This document shows positions 9,716-20,817 of a stretch of 64,000 bases of DNA, piece by piece. The translations under genes and the position numbers were made by a program. The stretch's first letter is position 1. Every line of letters starts with the position of its first letter. The stretch is from Xanthostigma xanthostigma. Taxonomy: Eukaryota > Arthropoda > Insecta > Raphidioptera > Raphidiidae. Location of the stretch: contig OY754464.1 of NCBI GenBank assembly GCA_963575645.1, positions 9,920,001 to 9,984,000 of the forward strand. Direction: 5' to 3'. The notes under the pieces were generated by a model. It made no database searches. It was not told the DNA's origin and saw only the letters and a list, made by a program, of their open reading frames with translations.

Positions 9716-10135
9716 TCTATTTGCATGTTTGTCTTGAACGTCATATATTTTGCCAAATAAAACAAACACCCAATAGCGAACACAGATAGCCACCTTTAGA
9801 AAAAACAATTCTATTAATTATTATAGAACAGACACTCAAAATTTAAGTAGTCAGTATAACTATGTTATGAAATTAAACTAACTTTCAAATTTTTATTTTT
9901 TATTGTTTAAAAATTTATACATAAACTTGTTGCCATGTTTTTGTCTTATGTACCTTAACTTTTGTTAATTGCTATGGTTAGTAATTAATGTTTATTTTCA
10001 TAATTACTGTTTTGAATTTTCATATTGTACTTGAACAAGTCTAAGTCTATAGACGAAACGTCGTACATTAATAAATCTAACTTTTTGTCCACAATCCTGC
10101 GATTTTTCTTATTTATTGCTGTAATAAAACACACT
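9716..10135. other. unassigned AT-rich DNA
   Basis: Contains a short GTCTATAGAC palindrome followed by GAAACGTCG near 10047, similar in style to the tails at 10155 and 53165, but no gene. Confidence 0.4.
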
Positions 10136-10272
10136 TGAAATTCTACAAAATTTTTCTCTCTCGATGATCGTTTCGGATAGTCAGTCCATCTTCAGGAGTA
10201 CAGACACATAATGAAGATGGACCGATTGTCCGAAGCGATCGTCGATAGAGAGAAAATATTTTGTAGATTTGT
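10136..10272. repeat. inverted repeat, ~60-bp arms
   Basis: Left arm AATTCTACAAAATTTTTCTC...CCATCTTCA and right arm TGAAGATGGACCG...TTTTGTAGATTT pair around a loop of about 18 nt (ACAGACACATA). Probably a fold-back remnant. Confidence 0.7.
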
Positions 10273-10750
10273 TATTAATCTTGTTCTACTTAGTATAGTA
10301 TGGCATAGCTGCATAAAGAAGAAGAATTTCCTAAAGTTCTGTTACAAATATTATCAAAGGACAAAGTCGAGTCAGTCGAAATTTTCGTGGAATTTTAAGA
10401 AGTTTGTTCTTATTGATTATTATTTATATCTTTTGTAATTATAATTCACTCGTTTATCTTCTCCCACCTTGCAGTACATTTTCTTCTTTGACAATTATAT
10501 ATTCCCGTTTCTTTTATTCGCGCCAATTCGCAGTTTCATAAATGCTTTTTAAATAATTTATTTTATTCAAAAGAAAATATGTATTGTTATAGAAGAAACG
10601 CTTCGTTATTTGTGAAGATCTTACAGTTAAATACAAAAAGAAAACGTTTTTATCTAAAAAACTTTTTAAATTGTGCTCATTGTGTTTATCAGTTGACATT
10701 CTGATGTTTAACTGCTGTGTATTTTAGATATTAAATTTAATTAATTAATA
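10273..10750. other. unassigned AT-rich DNA
   Basis: No coding pattern or repeat boundary recognised. Confidence 0.4.
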
Positions 10751-10935
10751 CCGAGCGGTGTAGCGTAGTGGTGAGAGCACTAGACTCGCATTCCGGAGGT
10801 ACCGGGTTCGAATCCCGGCGGGATGTGACTGGGACTTTTTCCTGCTGCCCCTGCCTTTCGCCGAGAAACGATCATTCCTGTACCAGCCATCTTGTTGAAG
10901 TTTTCCATGGTTTTCCTCAATAATTAAAAAAAAAA
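10751..10935 (+). mobile_element. tRNA-derived SINE, short form
   Basis: Head CCGAGCGGTGTAGCGTAGTG ... GGTACCGGGTTCGAATCCCG carries A-box- and B-box-like polymerase III promoter parts; the body (CCTGTACCAGCCATCTTG, TTTTCCATGGTTTTCCTC) matches the longer SINEs at 53344 and 54983. This copy stops after CTCAATAATT and ends in an A-run, so it lacks the distal half and the TTA-type tail. Confidence 0.8.
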
Positions 10936-10950
10936 TATCGATGTGGCTCA

Positions 10951-11442
10951 AAGGAGCGTCACTAGACAGTGCGCACTACTCAAGAGTGCAGACTGCAGAG
11001 GTGTGAACTGTCATCATGCATGCTCAGGAGTCATGTAGCATTGCACAATGCATAGCACAATACACACACTCAACTCTGAGCTCATTTTCATATGATTCTG
11101 ATCTTATATTATTCGCATTTTGGATAAACTATAAAGTATAATAAAAGCTTAACAATAATAATGTTTGTTGTTACAATATTAGATATATCTTTGTCAACGA
11201 CGTCAATGTGAATGGTTTAAGTCACTGTAAGCTTAGTACTACTACACTTACAGTGTGTCATTCAACATTAAATGACCCAGCAAAATTCACTAGTGCCTCT
11301 GTGACCTGGTGCTGTGTGCGCTCTGTAAATGTGCAAATGCAACAGTACAGAACAGCTTAGCACGGTGCAATGGCGCTCGGAGTGAGTCATTCACAATAAA
11401 AAGAGCGACTTACTCCGCTCCGAGCAAGGAACGACACATCAC
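10951..11442 (-). mobile_element. hAT-1 MITE, reverse copy, one end missing
   Basis: Aligns with the reverse complement of 41637-42264 from GGAGCGTCACTAGACAG to ACGACACATCAC. The right element tip (at the left here) is absent and the other tip is interrupted by the next MITE. Confidence 0.8.
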
Positions 11443-11446
11443 CTTA

Positions 11447-11601
11447 ATCTACATTGGACTCGTAGTTCTCCCGTCGGACATCAGAAGAAAGGCAAACATC
11501 AATATAATGTAGGCACCTACATTATAATCTTTACTTCCGATTTTGTCCGACGTCGGCCGACATCGGATGGGGAGAAATACCGATCCAGTGTATGTCCAGC
11601 C
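11447..11601. mobile_element. small MITE with TTA duplication
   Basis: Imperfect inverted ends (ACATTGGACTCGTAGTTCTCC against GGAGAAATACCGATCCAGTG) flanked by TTA (11444-11446, 11602-11604). Fits Harbinger-type targeting. It sits at the worn tip of the hAT-1 copy. Confidence 0.5.
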
Positions 11602-11948
11602 TTAGCAGTGGTATAATTTCTCATTGTTAGCGATAATGTGACAATCGTTCACAAAATGTGTTTACAAAATCAAGTACTTAGTAATGAATGACTATTTATT
11701 CAAAGGTTACACATAAATATCTCAACACATTTGTGGTTTGTCAAAAGCTACACCCAGTACGTGTAGTTGTAATTCTACTAATGCGTTTAACACGTGTTCC
11801 TTCTGTCCTCAGTTCAACGTTATTCCATTCGTTTCTCACATCGCATAAATATATAAATGAAGCCACAAGCCAAAGTGCTTTTTGTGTCGACTTTTGGATA
11901 TTTTTTGTGAGATAATTTTACCTCTCGGACTCAACTGGGGAATTGTAC
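11602..11948. other. unassigned spacer
   Basis: No gene recognised. Confidence 0.4.
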
Positions 11949-12235
11949 TGTAACAAAACTGTTGTAGTCCGTGACGGAAATTATTTATTTGCAATAATAA
12001 ATGTTTAACAAAACAGTAAAACACACAAACGAAAGCGTACTTCTTTAACTTAACAGAAATAATAACGTGAACAGAAACAAAACTAAAAGTTCTAAACTAT
12101 AAAATAAAAAAACTAAGTAACAGAATATAGTCACTAAATTATGTACACAAAATATTTACATCACAGGAACACAACACAAAGTTTATCAGCACACTTGTCT
12201 ATTAACTATAAATGATTTATGTAAAACCACTCACT
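11949..12235 (-). mobile_element. LTR fragment, gypsy-like family
   Basis: Begins TGTAACAAAACTG and follows the same block order as the solo LTR at 18187-18765. A partial, aged fossil without internal region. Confidence 0.65.
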
Positions 12236-12363
12236 AAAGTTATAATTTATTTCCACAGTATATTTATGTTATTTATGTTACATAAGCAGCAGTTATTTTT
12301 TTTTTAATTATTGGCTTTTGTTTTTAGTAACATTTAGCCACGACAAATATGCATTTATTATTT

Positions 12364-12680
12364 ATTAATAAATAAAATTATCGACCAATTTTTCAGACAG
12401 TATATTAACAAAAAATATCAATAATACATTAACGTTTCGATCCGGATTTGGATCTAAAAATATAAAAAAGTACCTAATTAATAATTAGTTTCTATTTATT
12501 TTTAATATTATAGAAATATTGAAAAAATAATAACAAACAATGTTTTATTACGTAGTCATGGAAATAATTGTGAGCATCTATAAAGAAAGAAAAATTATTA
12601 AAAACAATATTATTTCAAAATAATATTATATACCTATATTACTGAAGAGTTCTAATCAGACGTTAATCAAAGATTTGAAC
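12364..12680. repeat. repeat U pieces
   Basis: Holds AATAAAATTATCGACCAATT (12366 on), TTAACGTTTCGATCCG, and GAAGAGTTCTAATCAGACG (12641 on). The same blocks occur at 53045-53230, and the first also at 15688, 16200 (inverted) and 34098. Class unknown, possibly the tail of a retroposon. Confidence 0.6.
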
Positions 12681-13419
12681 ATTTATTATTTAACCATTCA
12701 TTGCTTAAAATTAATTAATTAATTAGACAGGAACACAATAGAAGGATGGACCATGGATAATAAGTAAAGGTTTAATGGAGAGCACGAGCCAAGCGAACAG
12801 GATGATACACACAAGACCAGCCGTTGATTAAACAGATTAAAAATAGGATGAGTCGATTTTATATTAATTAAAATTAATTAGAGACTTCAAAAAAATCTAA
12901 TTACATAACCGCAAACTTGTGGAGGCATGACTTATTTAATTATTACAAAAATGTGTTTAATATAATATTGAAGATAGGAATTAGGAATAATGAGAATAGC
13001 TACGAGAATTGTAAAGCAGTTAATTTAATTCTGGAAATTAACGAGTTTTTCAAAGAGATCCTGTTCCGTTTGCATGACCGAACTTGTATCTTCTTTTTTA
13101 GATACAAGCAATAATTTGTGGCAGTTTTATATCCTTCATGAAGTGTTTAAAACTTCTCTCTTCTGGGTTTGTCGAGTGAAATGTTATATTACGAGTATCT
13201 GCAGAATATACGTGCTGCAACAAAACATACATTTTCGTAATTTCTGATGAAAATGACTTTAACCCTTTCGGTCCTTTAAATATCAAATATAAACATTTCA
13301 TTGTGCTTGGGGTTTATCTGAGATGTGAGCATGCCAAACAAATCTATGTGGGCTCGAAATATCGAGTCAAGTGTTGACCGCAGTCATCGATTTAAACAAA
13401 GCTGGTAAAAGTGTACATT
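12681..13419. other. unassigned AT-rich DNA
   Basis: No convincing gene. Short frames at 12917 and 13098 (reverse) show no family pattern. Confidence 0.4.
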
Positions 13420-14664
13420 CTGATTATGTGTACAAATTCCAGTTCTGGACAACAATATGATTTACACAGTAAATTCTAAATGGCAGAATATAAAAAAGGG
13501 TGTGCCTCAGGGATCAATACTAGGACCCCTGATATTTATAATCTATACAAATGATTTTCCTATAAAAATACCACACAAACCATCATGTATGCGGATGACA
13601 CGACGCTATTAATTGAAACGACGACGACTTAAACCTAACAACCGAAGTAGATAATACAATAGAGATGGCTAAGAAATGGTATGAGGATAACGGACTATCG
13701 CTAAACGTTAATAAAACCAAACTGCTAAGACTGGGAACATATGGAACAACAACGAACACATTAAAAATAAACAATAATGCTTTTCAAGCTGAAAAATCTA
13801 TTAAGTTTTTAGGAGTTACAATAGACAATAAACTCTCCTATAAACCACATATTGAAGATTTAAACAAAATATCTCTTACGACAATTAAGAAAAATTGCAC
13901 CAGAGGAAGTAGTTATAAATGCGTATTATGCTTTTACACCTTCTCGTTTAAAATACGGAATAATCTTCTGGGGAGTTTCGTCACACATCGATCTTATATT
14001 ACGAAAACAAAAACTTATTATTGGAACAATGAAAAATATAAAGCAAAAAAGACGGGTTGCACTCCGGGAGTGCCGGCAGAAGTGAAAACTTGAGTATTAA
14101 CGTCTTACGAATTTTCGATCAGGTCACGTGTCCTGACGCGAGTTTAACATTTTTTACCCATTACAAAAAAAGTGTACAACGCCGCTAAAGAAGTTTTCAC
14201 TTCAAAAAGACAGCTGCAAACCACATTTCCGAAATCTAAAAATTTTAACTGTAACCAGTATCTTCATTCTAGAATGTGTAATATTTTACAGAAAAAATAC
14301 TGATCTGTTTACTAACCAAAGTCATATACATAATTACCCTACACGGAACAAAAATACCTAATATTGAAAAAATTCAGACCAATTTGGAGGCTGTAAATAG
14401 TGGTTTAAAATTAAATAATACAATAGCAAACATTTATAACAAACTGCCTAATACTTTAGTAAAATTAAACAGTAATAGACTAAAAAATAAATTAAAACAG
14501 GAATTGATAAAACTAGCACCATATTACACTGGACGATTTTTATACATTTATTTCAACATTTAATTAAACTTAGTTAGGTATTGTTTTCTGACATATTTTA
14601 TGCTCACAAGTTGAGTTTTTACTATAATGTAAAATTGGATAAAATAAAGATTATTAATTATTAT
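13420..14664 (+). mobile_element. LINE, 5'-truncated, reverse transcriptase core
   Basis: Jockey/CR1-type ORF2 remnant. [20 protein letters not shown] (13500-13559) is the palm-domain motif that precedes the catalytic site, and MYADDTTLL (from about 13586) is the catalytic box with its two aspartates. A frame change lies between them, then a stop, and the protein resumes as MAKKWYEDNGLSLNVNKTKL (13665 on) with IKFLGVTIDNKLSYKPHI, the usual thumb-region pattern. Further pieces run to about 14540, and the element ends near the ATTATTAATTATTATTA tail. The endonuclease and ORF1 are missing. It cannot be active. Confidence 0.8.
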
Positions 14665-15185
14665 TAGGTACTTAGTATAATTTACGCATGTAAATCTATT
14701 TTTCTTGTGCGGATATTTATTTTAATTTTATGATCTTAACTTTATTAATTATATTTAAAAACTAATTAAACATCTTATGTTAGTGATTATCTTAATACAA
14801 TTTGTTTTTGCCTGTTGTCCATTTCAACGGATATACGATTCCAAAAATCTGTAAATGTAAATTAAGTTTTTCACCCTAAATAAGCCCAACACGTAAAACT
14901 ATTGCATTTCAGCTCATCGAAATATTGTTCCATTCTGTAAGAAAGATAGGATAAGTGTATGCATGCACATAAATCACAAAATCCGTCATAACGAGTGTCC
15001 CAGGGTAGCCAACCGAATGTAATTGAAAGAGATATTATGAACTCCGTGTATTTAAGTAACTGCGAAACTTGTTACACAAAATAAACTTCATATTTCTTCT
15101 GAAAGGTGCAAGAAAATGTTTATAAAGTTTGTGTCTGGTTTTTTTCCGTAAATCTTTAAAAAAAAATTAACTTTTGATAAAATAC
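14665..15185. other. unassigned AT-rich DNA
   Basis: No gene or repeat boundary recognised between two LINE fragments. Confidence 0.4.
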
Positions 15186-15672
15186 TAATGAGGCGAAACG
15201 CTTTATATAGTGCAGTTATTCCATGTTGTATAGACACTAACACATTAAGGATAATGTATTTTGGAAGCTTTCTAGCCAGGATGGGATATGGCATCATTTT
15301 TTGGGGAGCTGCAAATACTGAGATAATTTTTAAATTGCAAAAATATGCCCTAAGGACATTAGCCGGTTTTGGAGCACGAGATTCATGCAGAGGGGTATTT
15401 AGGAGACGTGGTCTTATGACGCTTCCCTGTGTGTACATTTACGAATGTCTTATGTTTGTCAGGAAAAATCCGTCAGTTTTTGAGAATTACAAATTGAACC
15501 ATAATCTAAATCCTAGGGGAGCAAATGATTTTCGTTTACCAGCTCATTCCTTAATTGCCTTTGAGGGAGGTGCACTTTACAACTGTTTGAAATTAAACAA
15601 CACTCTTCCAACTAAAATAAAGAACATTGAGTCCCTGCCTCGTTTCAAGCAAGTTCTAGGGAATGAACTGTA
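15186..15672 (+). mobile_element. LINE ORF2 C-terminal fragment, open frame
   Basis: An uninterrupted 161-residue frame: MRRNALYSAVIPCCIDTNTL, GYGIIFWG (the conserved YGI.FWG block of Jockey/CR1 LINEs), QKYALRTLAGFGARDSCRGV, and a C-terminal NTLPTKIKNIE...FKQVL tail. This is the region after the reverse transcriptase domain. Nothing of the upstream polymerase is present. A clean frame suggests a younger insertion than the LINE at 13420. Confidence 0.75.
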
Positions 15673-15687
15673 AACAAAGAATTTTAC

Positions 15688-16238
15688 AAATAAATAAAAT
15701 TGTCGACCAATTTTTTTCTCAGACCATATATATTGACAAAAAATAATATAAAAATATAAATACACCCATCCCCCGATTTACACGGTACTTGTTTTACACG
15801 TTTTCGCTTTTACACGGTTTTCCAAATAAGTTTTTTTTTGTTTTTATCGCACTCTACTAAATGCTACTGTGATTGAACACGTGCGCTGTGTACACATCTC
15901 ACGGGGAATCCCGAGCTTATGTGCTGACTTGCTGCACACGCACACTATGTCTGTAGTTATTCGCATAAAATTAAAGTGTTTCCGTAATATATTACATATT
16001 TTAACCTGTCAATGCGTTTTATTTTTATTTCTGTGTACACCTAAAAATATTGAAAAAAATCACAACTGTTAAATAGTAAAATTATGCATTTTCTGCGAGC
16101 TTTTCGATTTACACGGTTTTGACTTGAAAATTTTTAATGTTCGATTGACACGTTTTTCTCAGGAACGTATCTACCGTGTTCGGGGGATAGGTGTATATAT
16201 GGTCTGAGAAAAAAATTGGTCGACAATTTTATTTATTT
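15688..16238. repeat. fold-back repeat enclosing a MITE
   Basis: Arms 15688-15732 and 16195-16238 are near-perfect inverted copies of AATAAAATTGTCGACCAATT...CTCAGACCATATATA (repeat U type). The loop has received the MITE at 15763-16193. Confidence 0.75.
15763..16193. mobile_element. pogo/Tc1-type MITE, TA target
   Basis: Ends CACCCATCCCCCGATTTACA and ACGGTA... mirror TACCGTGTTCGGGGGATAGG at the right; TA flanks both sides (15761-15762, 16194-16195). Internal copies of GATTTACACGGT sit near both ends. No transposase. Confidence 0.7.
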
Positions 16239-16528
16239 GAAGAGTTCTATTCAGATGTTAAAAAAATAATTTTACAAATTAAATGATTTTATAGTGTAAA
16301 CAATTGTAAATGACATTTACAAACTTATTGTCAATTGTAACGAAATATATTATTATTATTATTATTAAACTTAGGGTTGCAGAAAGGTTTGTTAAAAAAT
16401 TACCTATACGTATTTCTCCATGTGAAAAACAGTAGAACTTTAAATCGACCGTGCTCGAAAAATAATTGATCGATTGAAACAATACTTTTCCTAAACGGTG
16501 TATATGTTACGGTCAATGTCCGGAATCC

Positions 16529-16568
16529 GGGCAATGTCGACATTGACCGGTCAATGTCGACAATGCCC
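16529..16568. repeat. 40-bp palindrome
   Basis: GGGCAATGTCGACATTGACC is followed directly by its inverse with one mismatch. More CAATGTC motifs lie just upstream (16512 on), so it may be the centre of a small fold-back element. Confidence 0.7.
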
Positions 16569-16817
16569 GAGCCACATCGAAATCGGACAAGGTTCAAAAA
16601 ATAGATTTTTTATAAACATGAAACGTTGACATTTGGTTGTATCTTTATCATGATAAGTTATCATTAACGCTTTATGGAATTTTTATCACTGATATCAACT
16701 ATTGAAGAATATGTGTCAGCCTACCGGGTCCACTAGTATCTTAAAAAATCGATTCTTTAAATTTATGTGAATTTGACTCTATTCAATAAATAGAGTAACT
16801 GTGATCCATTGAAGTTA

Positions 16818-17700
16818 ATGATAGAGTTTTGGAAAGAATTCCGTGGCATTAGAATCGAAAATGAAGCAATACTGAAATTTTTAAACTTGCATTTAATACT
16901 GACGTTTGATGATACAAAACGTATCGAAACGTTTAGGGAAAAAAATATCTAAATTATGTTATTCACTGTATAGATTGCGAGATATAGTGTCACTTGAAGT
17001 ACTGATGCAAGTGTACTATGCTCAGATACATTCAAACATCAAATATGGGATTCTCTTTTGGGGAAACTCAATTGAAGTAGGAAAAATTTTAAAAGCACAG
17101 AAAAGATGCCTAAGAATCATGAAGAATCTTAAACAAACAGAACATGCCAAACCAATTTTTAAGGAGTTAAAAATATTAACTGTGATACAGTGATCGATAT
17201 CTACATAATGGAATGTCTACGTCAAAAGTAACATTTTATTTGAAAACCATCAGTTTGAACACAAATATAATACCAGGAATACTTACAGAAAAGCTAATCA
17301 CAGTGCAAACGACAAAATCATATATAGATAAAGGAGTACTAAATATGTGCATAAGAATATATAACAAAATCCCCAGCCATATACAAAACTTAAAAATGCC
17401 GTCCTTCAAAAAACATTAAAAAAATTTTTTATTAACAAAAAACTACTATAATCTGAAAGAATTTGTTGACTGGTAGTCTTTCATACTTCATTTTTTAATG
17501 TAACTTTTAAATTTTAATGTAACTTTTAATATGTATTGTAGGACGTCTTGCATACCTTACGGTTTAACTGCAAATAAAAATTTATTATTATTATTATTAT
17601 TGTTAGTATTAAATGCAAGTTTAAAAAAAATTTCAGTATTGCTCCATTTTCGATCCTTATGCCACGTAATTCTTTCCAAAACTCTATCTTTAAATTTATG
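16818..17700. mobile_element. fold-back MITE interrupted by a LINE
   Basis: TAGAGTTTTGGAAAGAATTC...GCATTTAATACTG (16822-16900) returns inverted as TATTAAATGCAAG...GAATTCTTTCCAAAACTCTA-like sequence at 17607-17690. The arms are about 80 bp with few mismatches. The LINE tail at 16906-17602 fills the loop. Confidence 0.75.
16906..17602 (+). mobile_element. LINE 3' fragment with ATT tail
   Basis: First frame: VSKRLGKKISKLCYSLYRLR, then IKYGILFWGN and KAQKRCLRIM, the YG..FWG block of Jockey/CR1 LINEs. After a stop at about 17191 the remainder continues in another frame with NKIPSHIQNLKMPSFKKH (17357-17417). The 3' end is (ATT)n at 17581-17602. The 5' part was never copied or is lost. Confidence 0.8.
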
Positions 17701-17715
17701 TCTCTTCATCGTTGC

Positions 17716-18186
17716 TATTTTTTTCGATTTTCGCATAACATTTGTAAACATTTTATGCGCTTACACAACTGTATAAAAATATAACTATAAAAGACATGTA
17801 GTAATAGTCAACAGCACAAGGGGTTTACATTTATATTTTGTCATCGTTTTTATGCTCGCATAGGTTTTTGTCTGCATAAAAAATCTGACTGATGTTTTGT
17901 AATATAACAATGAAATGGAGACCACCGTTCCTCCGCCTCCAGTTATGTAACGAGGAAGATGAGATGAAGATAAAAACAGGTTTATAAACCAAACTGTAAT
18001 TAATTCGCTGCATGTTTTGTACTGCAGACATATTGTACTTAATATTATGTATATGGAACAGTTCAAGTAAATATATAGTTCATTCTTCATTCGCTAATTT
18101 TATTAACGTACCGATGGTGGAATGTCGTCAACGAAGAACAATAGATACAGATTTCTGTAAACGAAGTCTTATAGTCATATCTATAT
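17716..18186. other. unassigned spacer
   Basis: Overlapping reverse-strand frames around 17785-18090 have no recognisable family pattern. Confidence 0.4.
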
Positions 18187-18765
18187 TGTAACAAAACTGT
18201 TCTAGTCTGTGGTGAAAATTATTTATTTACAATAATAAATGTAAAACAAAACAGTTAAACACACAAACGAAAGTGTACTTCTTTAACAAACAGTAATAAT
18301 AACGTTAACAGAAACGGAACTAATAGTTCTAACTAATGAAATAAAAGACTAAGTAACAGAGAATATAAAGTCACTAATTATGTACACAAAATATTTACAA
18401 TACAGGAACACACCAAAGTTTATTAGCACACTTGTTAACTACATATAAACACACGATTATTTACAAAAAGTTATTTATGTTAAACCAGATTTATATAACT
18501 GCACTTAATGATTTATGTCACAACGCACTGGCACTGTATAAACACATGAACGCCTCACGAACAACTGACTGACCTGCCAACCACTCCGCTCGCATTTTAT
18601 AGCTTCGTCCCCCGCCTATAGAATGTTCTGGAAGCACCGAGATCCTCTCTTCACCTGCATTGGCTTCTCCAGGCAATTCTATGAAGGTTTTTTGGCTACC
18701 TGTTTTCCATTGTTGTTAGAAGATTCCACAGAACCCATAGTCGTCCCAACAAGGGGCACGCAACA
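18187..18765 (-). mobile_element. solo LTR, gypsy-like
   Basis: A full LTR on the reverse strand with TGT...ACA-type ends and a direct 4-bp ATAT on each side (18183-18186, 18766-18769). No internal region, so it is a solo LTR left by recombination. Looks whole and fairly recent. It lies at the very tip of an HQ element. Confidence 0.8.
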
Positions 18766-18768
18766 ATA

Positions 18769-18907
18769 TCTATACTAATATTTTTAAGAGGTAAAGTTTG
18801 TAAGTTTTGGATGTTGGAGGTAATCTCCGAAACTACTCATCCGATTTCAAACATTTTTTCACCAGTATTTAGAATGGACTTTCAGGATGGACATAGGCTA
18901 TAATATA
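18769..18907 (+). mobile_element. HQ Helitron-like element, 5' part
   Basis: TCTATACTAATATTTTTAAG at the start, then GAGGTAATCTCCGAAAC and GACATAGGCTATAAT, as in 36101-36328 and 40159-40410. The copy ends where a second LTR fragment begins. Confidence 0.7.
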
Positions 18908-18908
18908 T

Positions 18909-19090
18909 TGTTGCGCGATCCCTGTTGGGACGACTATGAGTTCCATAGAATGTTCCAGACCACGACAACAACAACAATGAAAAGCAGGTAAAAACACGAC
19001 CTTCTTAGAATTGCCTGAAGAATGCAATGCATGTTAAGAAAGGTTGAGATGCTTCCAGAACATTCGATAGGCGGTTATAGGAAGTTATAT
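18909..19090 (+). mobile_element. LTR fragment, same family, opposite orientation
   Basis: Starts TGTTGCGCGATCCCTGTTGG and follows the first third of the LTR seen at 56031. A partial fossil; together with 18187-18765 it brackets the HQ piece. Confidence 0.65.
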
Positions 19091-19763
19091 TTCTTTCGCG
19101 TGATTAAAAACTAATTTTTAATTTGCATGCAAATAAGAATATTATTGTCATTTATTTTTGAGATCAAAAAAATGTTTCTTCTGAAATGTAGGTATATGCA
19201 TCTATATTTTATATGTATCTCCATTTCGTTTGAAATATTTTTTGCGCATTTGTCCTGTTAAAAATTTAATGACATAAAATTATGTTCATGTTGTCGGAAA
19301 AGGTCTCAAATGGCCAATTTGAATACTTAATACAATTATTCACATTTTCTATTTGTGTCGTCCTTCTTGTACGTTTTCATAAATCTTTTAAAAGCCACCT
19401 ATAAAAAATTGCCATAATCTACGTAACCGGAGGAAATCACTTTTCTCATCTGAGATTTTTTTGTATCTACATAATACATAGAACCTATCTAGGACCAAAT
19501 GGCAAAGTCGTTTATGGCGAATTAATTCCAATTTACTAATTCACCTAGTTCTAAGCCGTTTAAATTTTAGAATTACCTACATTGTATCTACTTACCTTAT
19601 TTTTATAGACTCGTGCATATAGCCTTAGCTGCTGCGCACGTTAATAATAATAATAAAAAAAAAATCCAATTTACACACATCGGTGTCCGTTTAGTGCCGT
19701 GAACGCGGTCAGTGAAAAATAACATATCTATACGCCTTTAGCTTACGGCAGTGGCGTCTTTTT
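19091..19763. other. unassigned AT-rich DNA
   Basis: No gene seen; a short (AAT)n run lies near 19642. Confidence 0.4.
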
Positions 19764-20241
19764 AACTGACTTCAAAAAAGGAGGAGGTTCTATGTTCGTC
19801 TGTATATATATATATTTTTTTATGTATGTTCACCGATTTCTCCGTCAATCATGGACCGATTTAAAAATTTTTTTTTATTCGAAAGAATGCATTTCCGAGG
19901 TGGTCCCATCGGAACCAAGTCATGATCTGAGGGTGGAATCCGGAGAAATCGAGGGAAACTCTCAAATTTTACCCATTGCAATACTTCATAAAATAACTGC
20001 ATAATTTTTAGTGTTAGATTGAGTAAATATCTAACACTAAAAAGAGAAAAATAAAATATTTTTAACAAAGAAATTGAACCGACTTCAAAATATGCACTAA
20101 AAAGTAACAAAATAATTGCATTTTTGGAGTCGGTGTCAGCCAAGGAAACACTACAATATACCTAGCAATAATAACACCGACTCTAAAAATGCAATTTTTT
20201 TATTACTTTTTAGTGCATATTTTGAAGTCGGTTCAATTTCT
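19764..20241 (+). mobile_element. SB snapback element, copy 2
   Basis: AACTGACTTCAAAAAAGG at the start, GAAGTCGGTTCAATTTC at the end, and a terminal hairpin with arms of about 70 bp (20069-20136, 20174-20240) around a loop of about 37 nt. The loop begins CAGCCAAGG like copy 1 but continues differently. More diverged arms indicate an older copy. Confidence 0.75.
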
Positions 20242-20283
20242 TTATATCTTTGTTGCTTCAGTGTCCGTGCCGTGATGTTTTAT

Positions 20284-20440
20284 ATACAGTGTAAATTCTA
20301 TATAGTGAACTTCTATTTAACAAAAAACTCCTTAAAACGTAGAAATCGCTAAGGCTTGTTTGGTTTATATTGTTAACCACATATTGAAATACTCTATATA
20401 GCGTAACAACCACTCTCAATAGCGAAACAATGCGTCATTA
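20284..20440. mobile_element. pogo-like MITE remnant
   Basis: TACAGTGTAAATTCTATATA at the left and CTCTATATAGCGTAACAACC with CTCTCAATAGCG at the right resemble the termini of the pogo fragment at 54766-55430. Ends against the SINE tail. Confidence 0.5.
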
Positions 20441-20817
20441 ATAGTAATAATAATGCGTTTAATTTCCGTTTCTAGATTTTATGTCATAACAGACGCCATT
20501 CGCGCCATTACTATTTTCCATCTATCATACTTTCCCGTTATTTTCTACATTTTTAAACTTCTACTTAATTAATAGCAATGGGCGAATGAAGGAATTTTAG
20601 GACATTAGGATAAGGTAGGCATATTTTGAGCATAGGAGTTTGACAGGTAATCGGCCATGGCCTTGAATAAGGGACCATCTCGACATTTATCTGGAATTAT
20701 TGAGGGAAACCATCGAAAACCTCAACAAGATGGCCGGCACAGAAATTATCATTTCCCGGCGTGAGACAGTTGGAAAAAGTCCCAGTCACATCTGTCCCCG
20801 TCGGGATTCGAACCCCA
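20441..20817 (-). mobile_element. tRNA-derived SINE, head lost
   Basis: Reverse copy with the TTA-type tail at 20441-20455 and the body blocks GGTAATCGGCCATGGCC and CAACAAGATGGCCGG. It runs into GGGATTCGAACCCC (B box) and then stops, so the A-box half of the tRNA head is missing. Confidence 0.8.
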
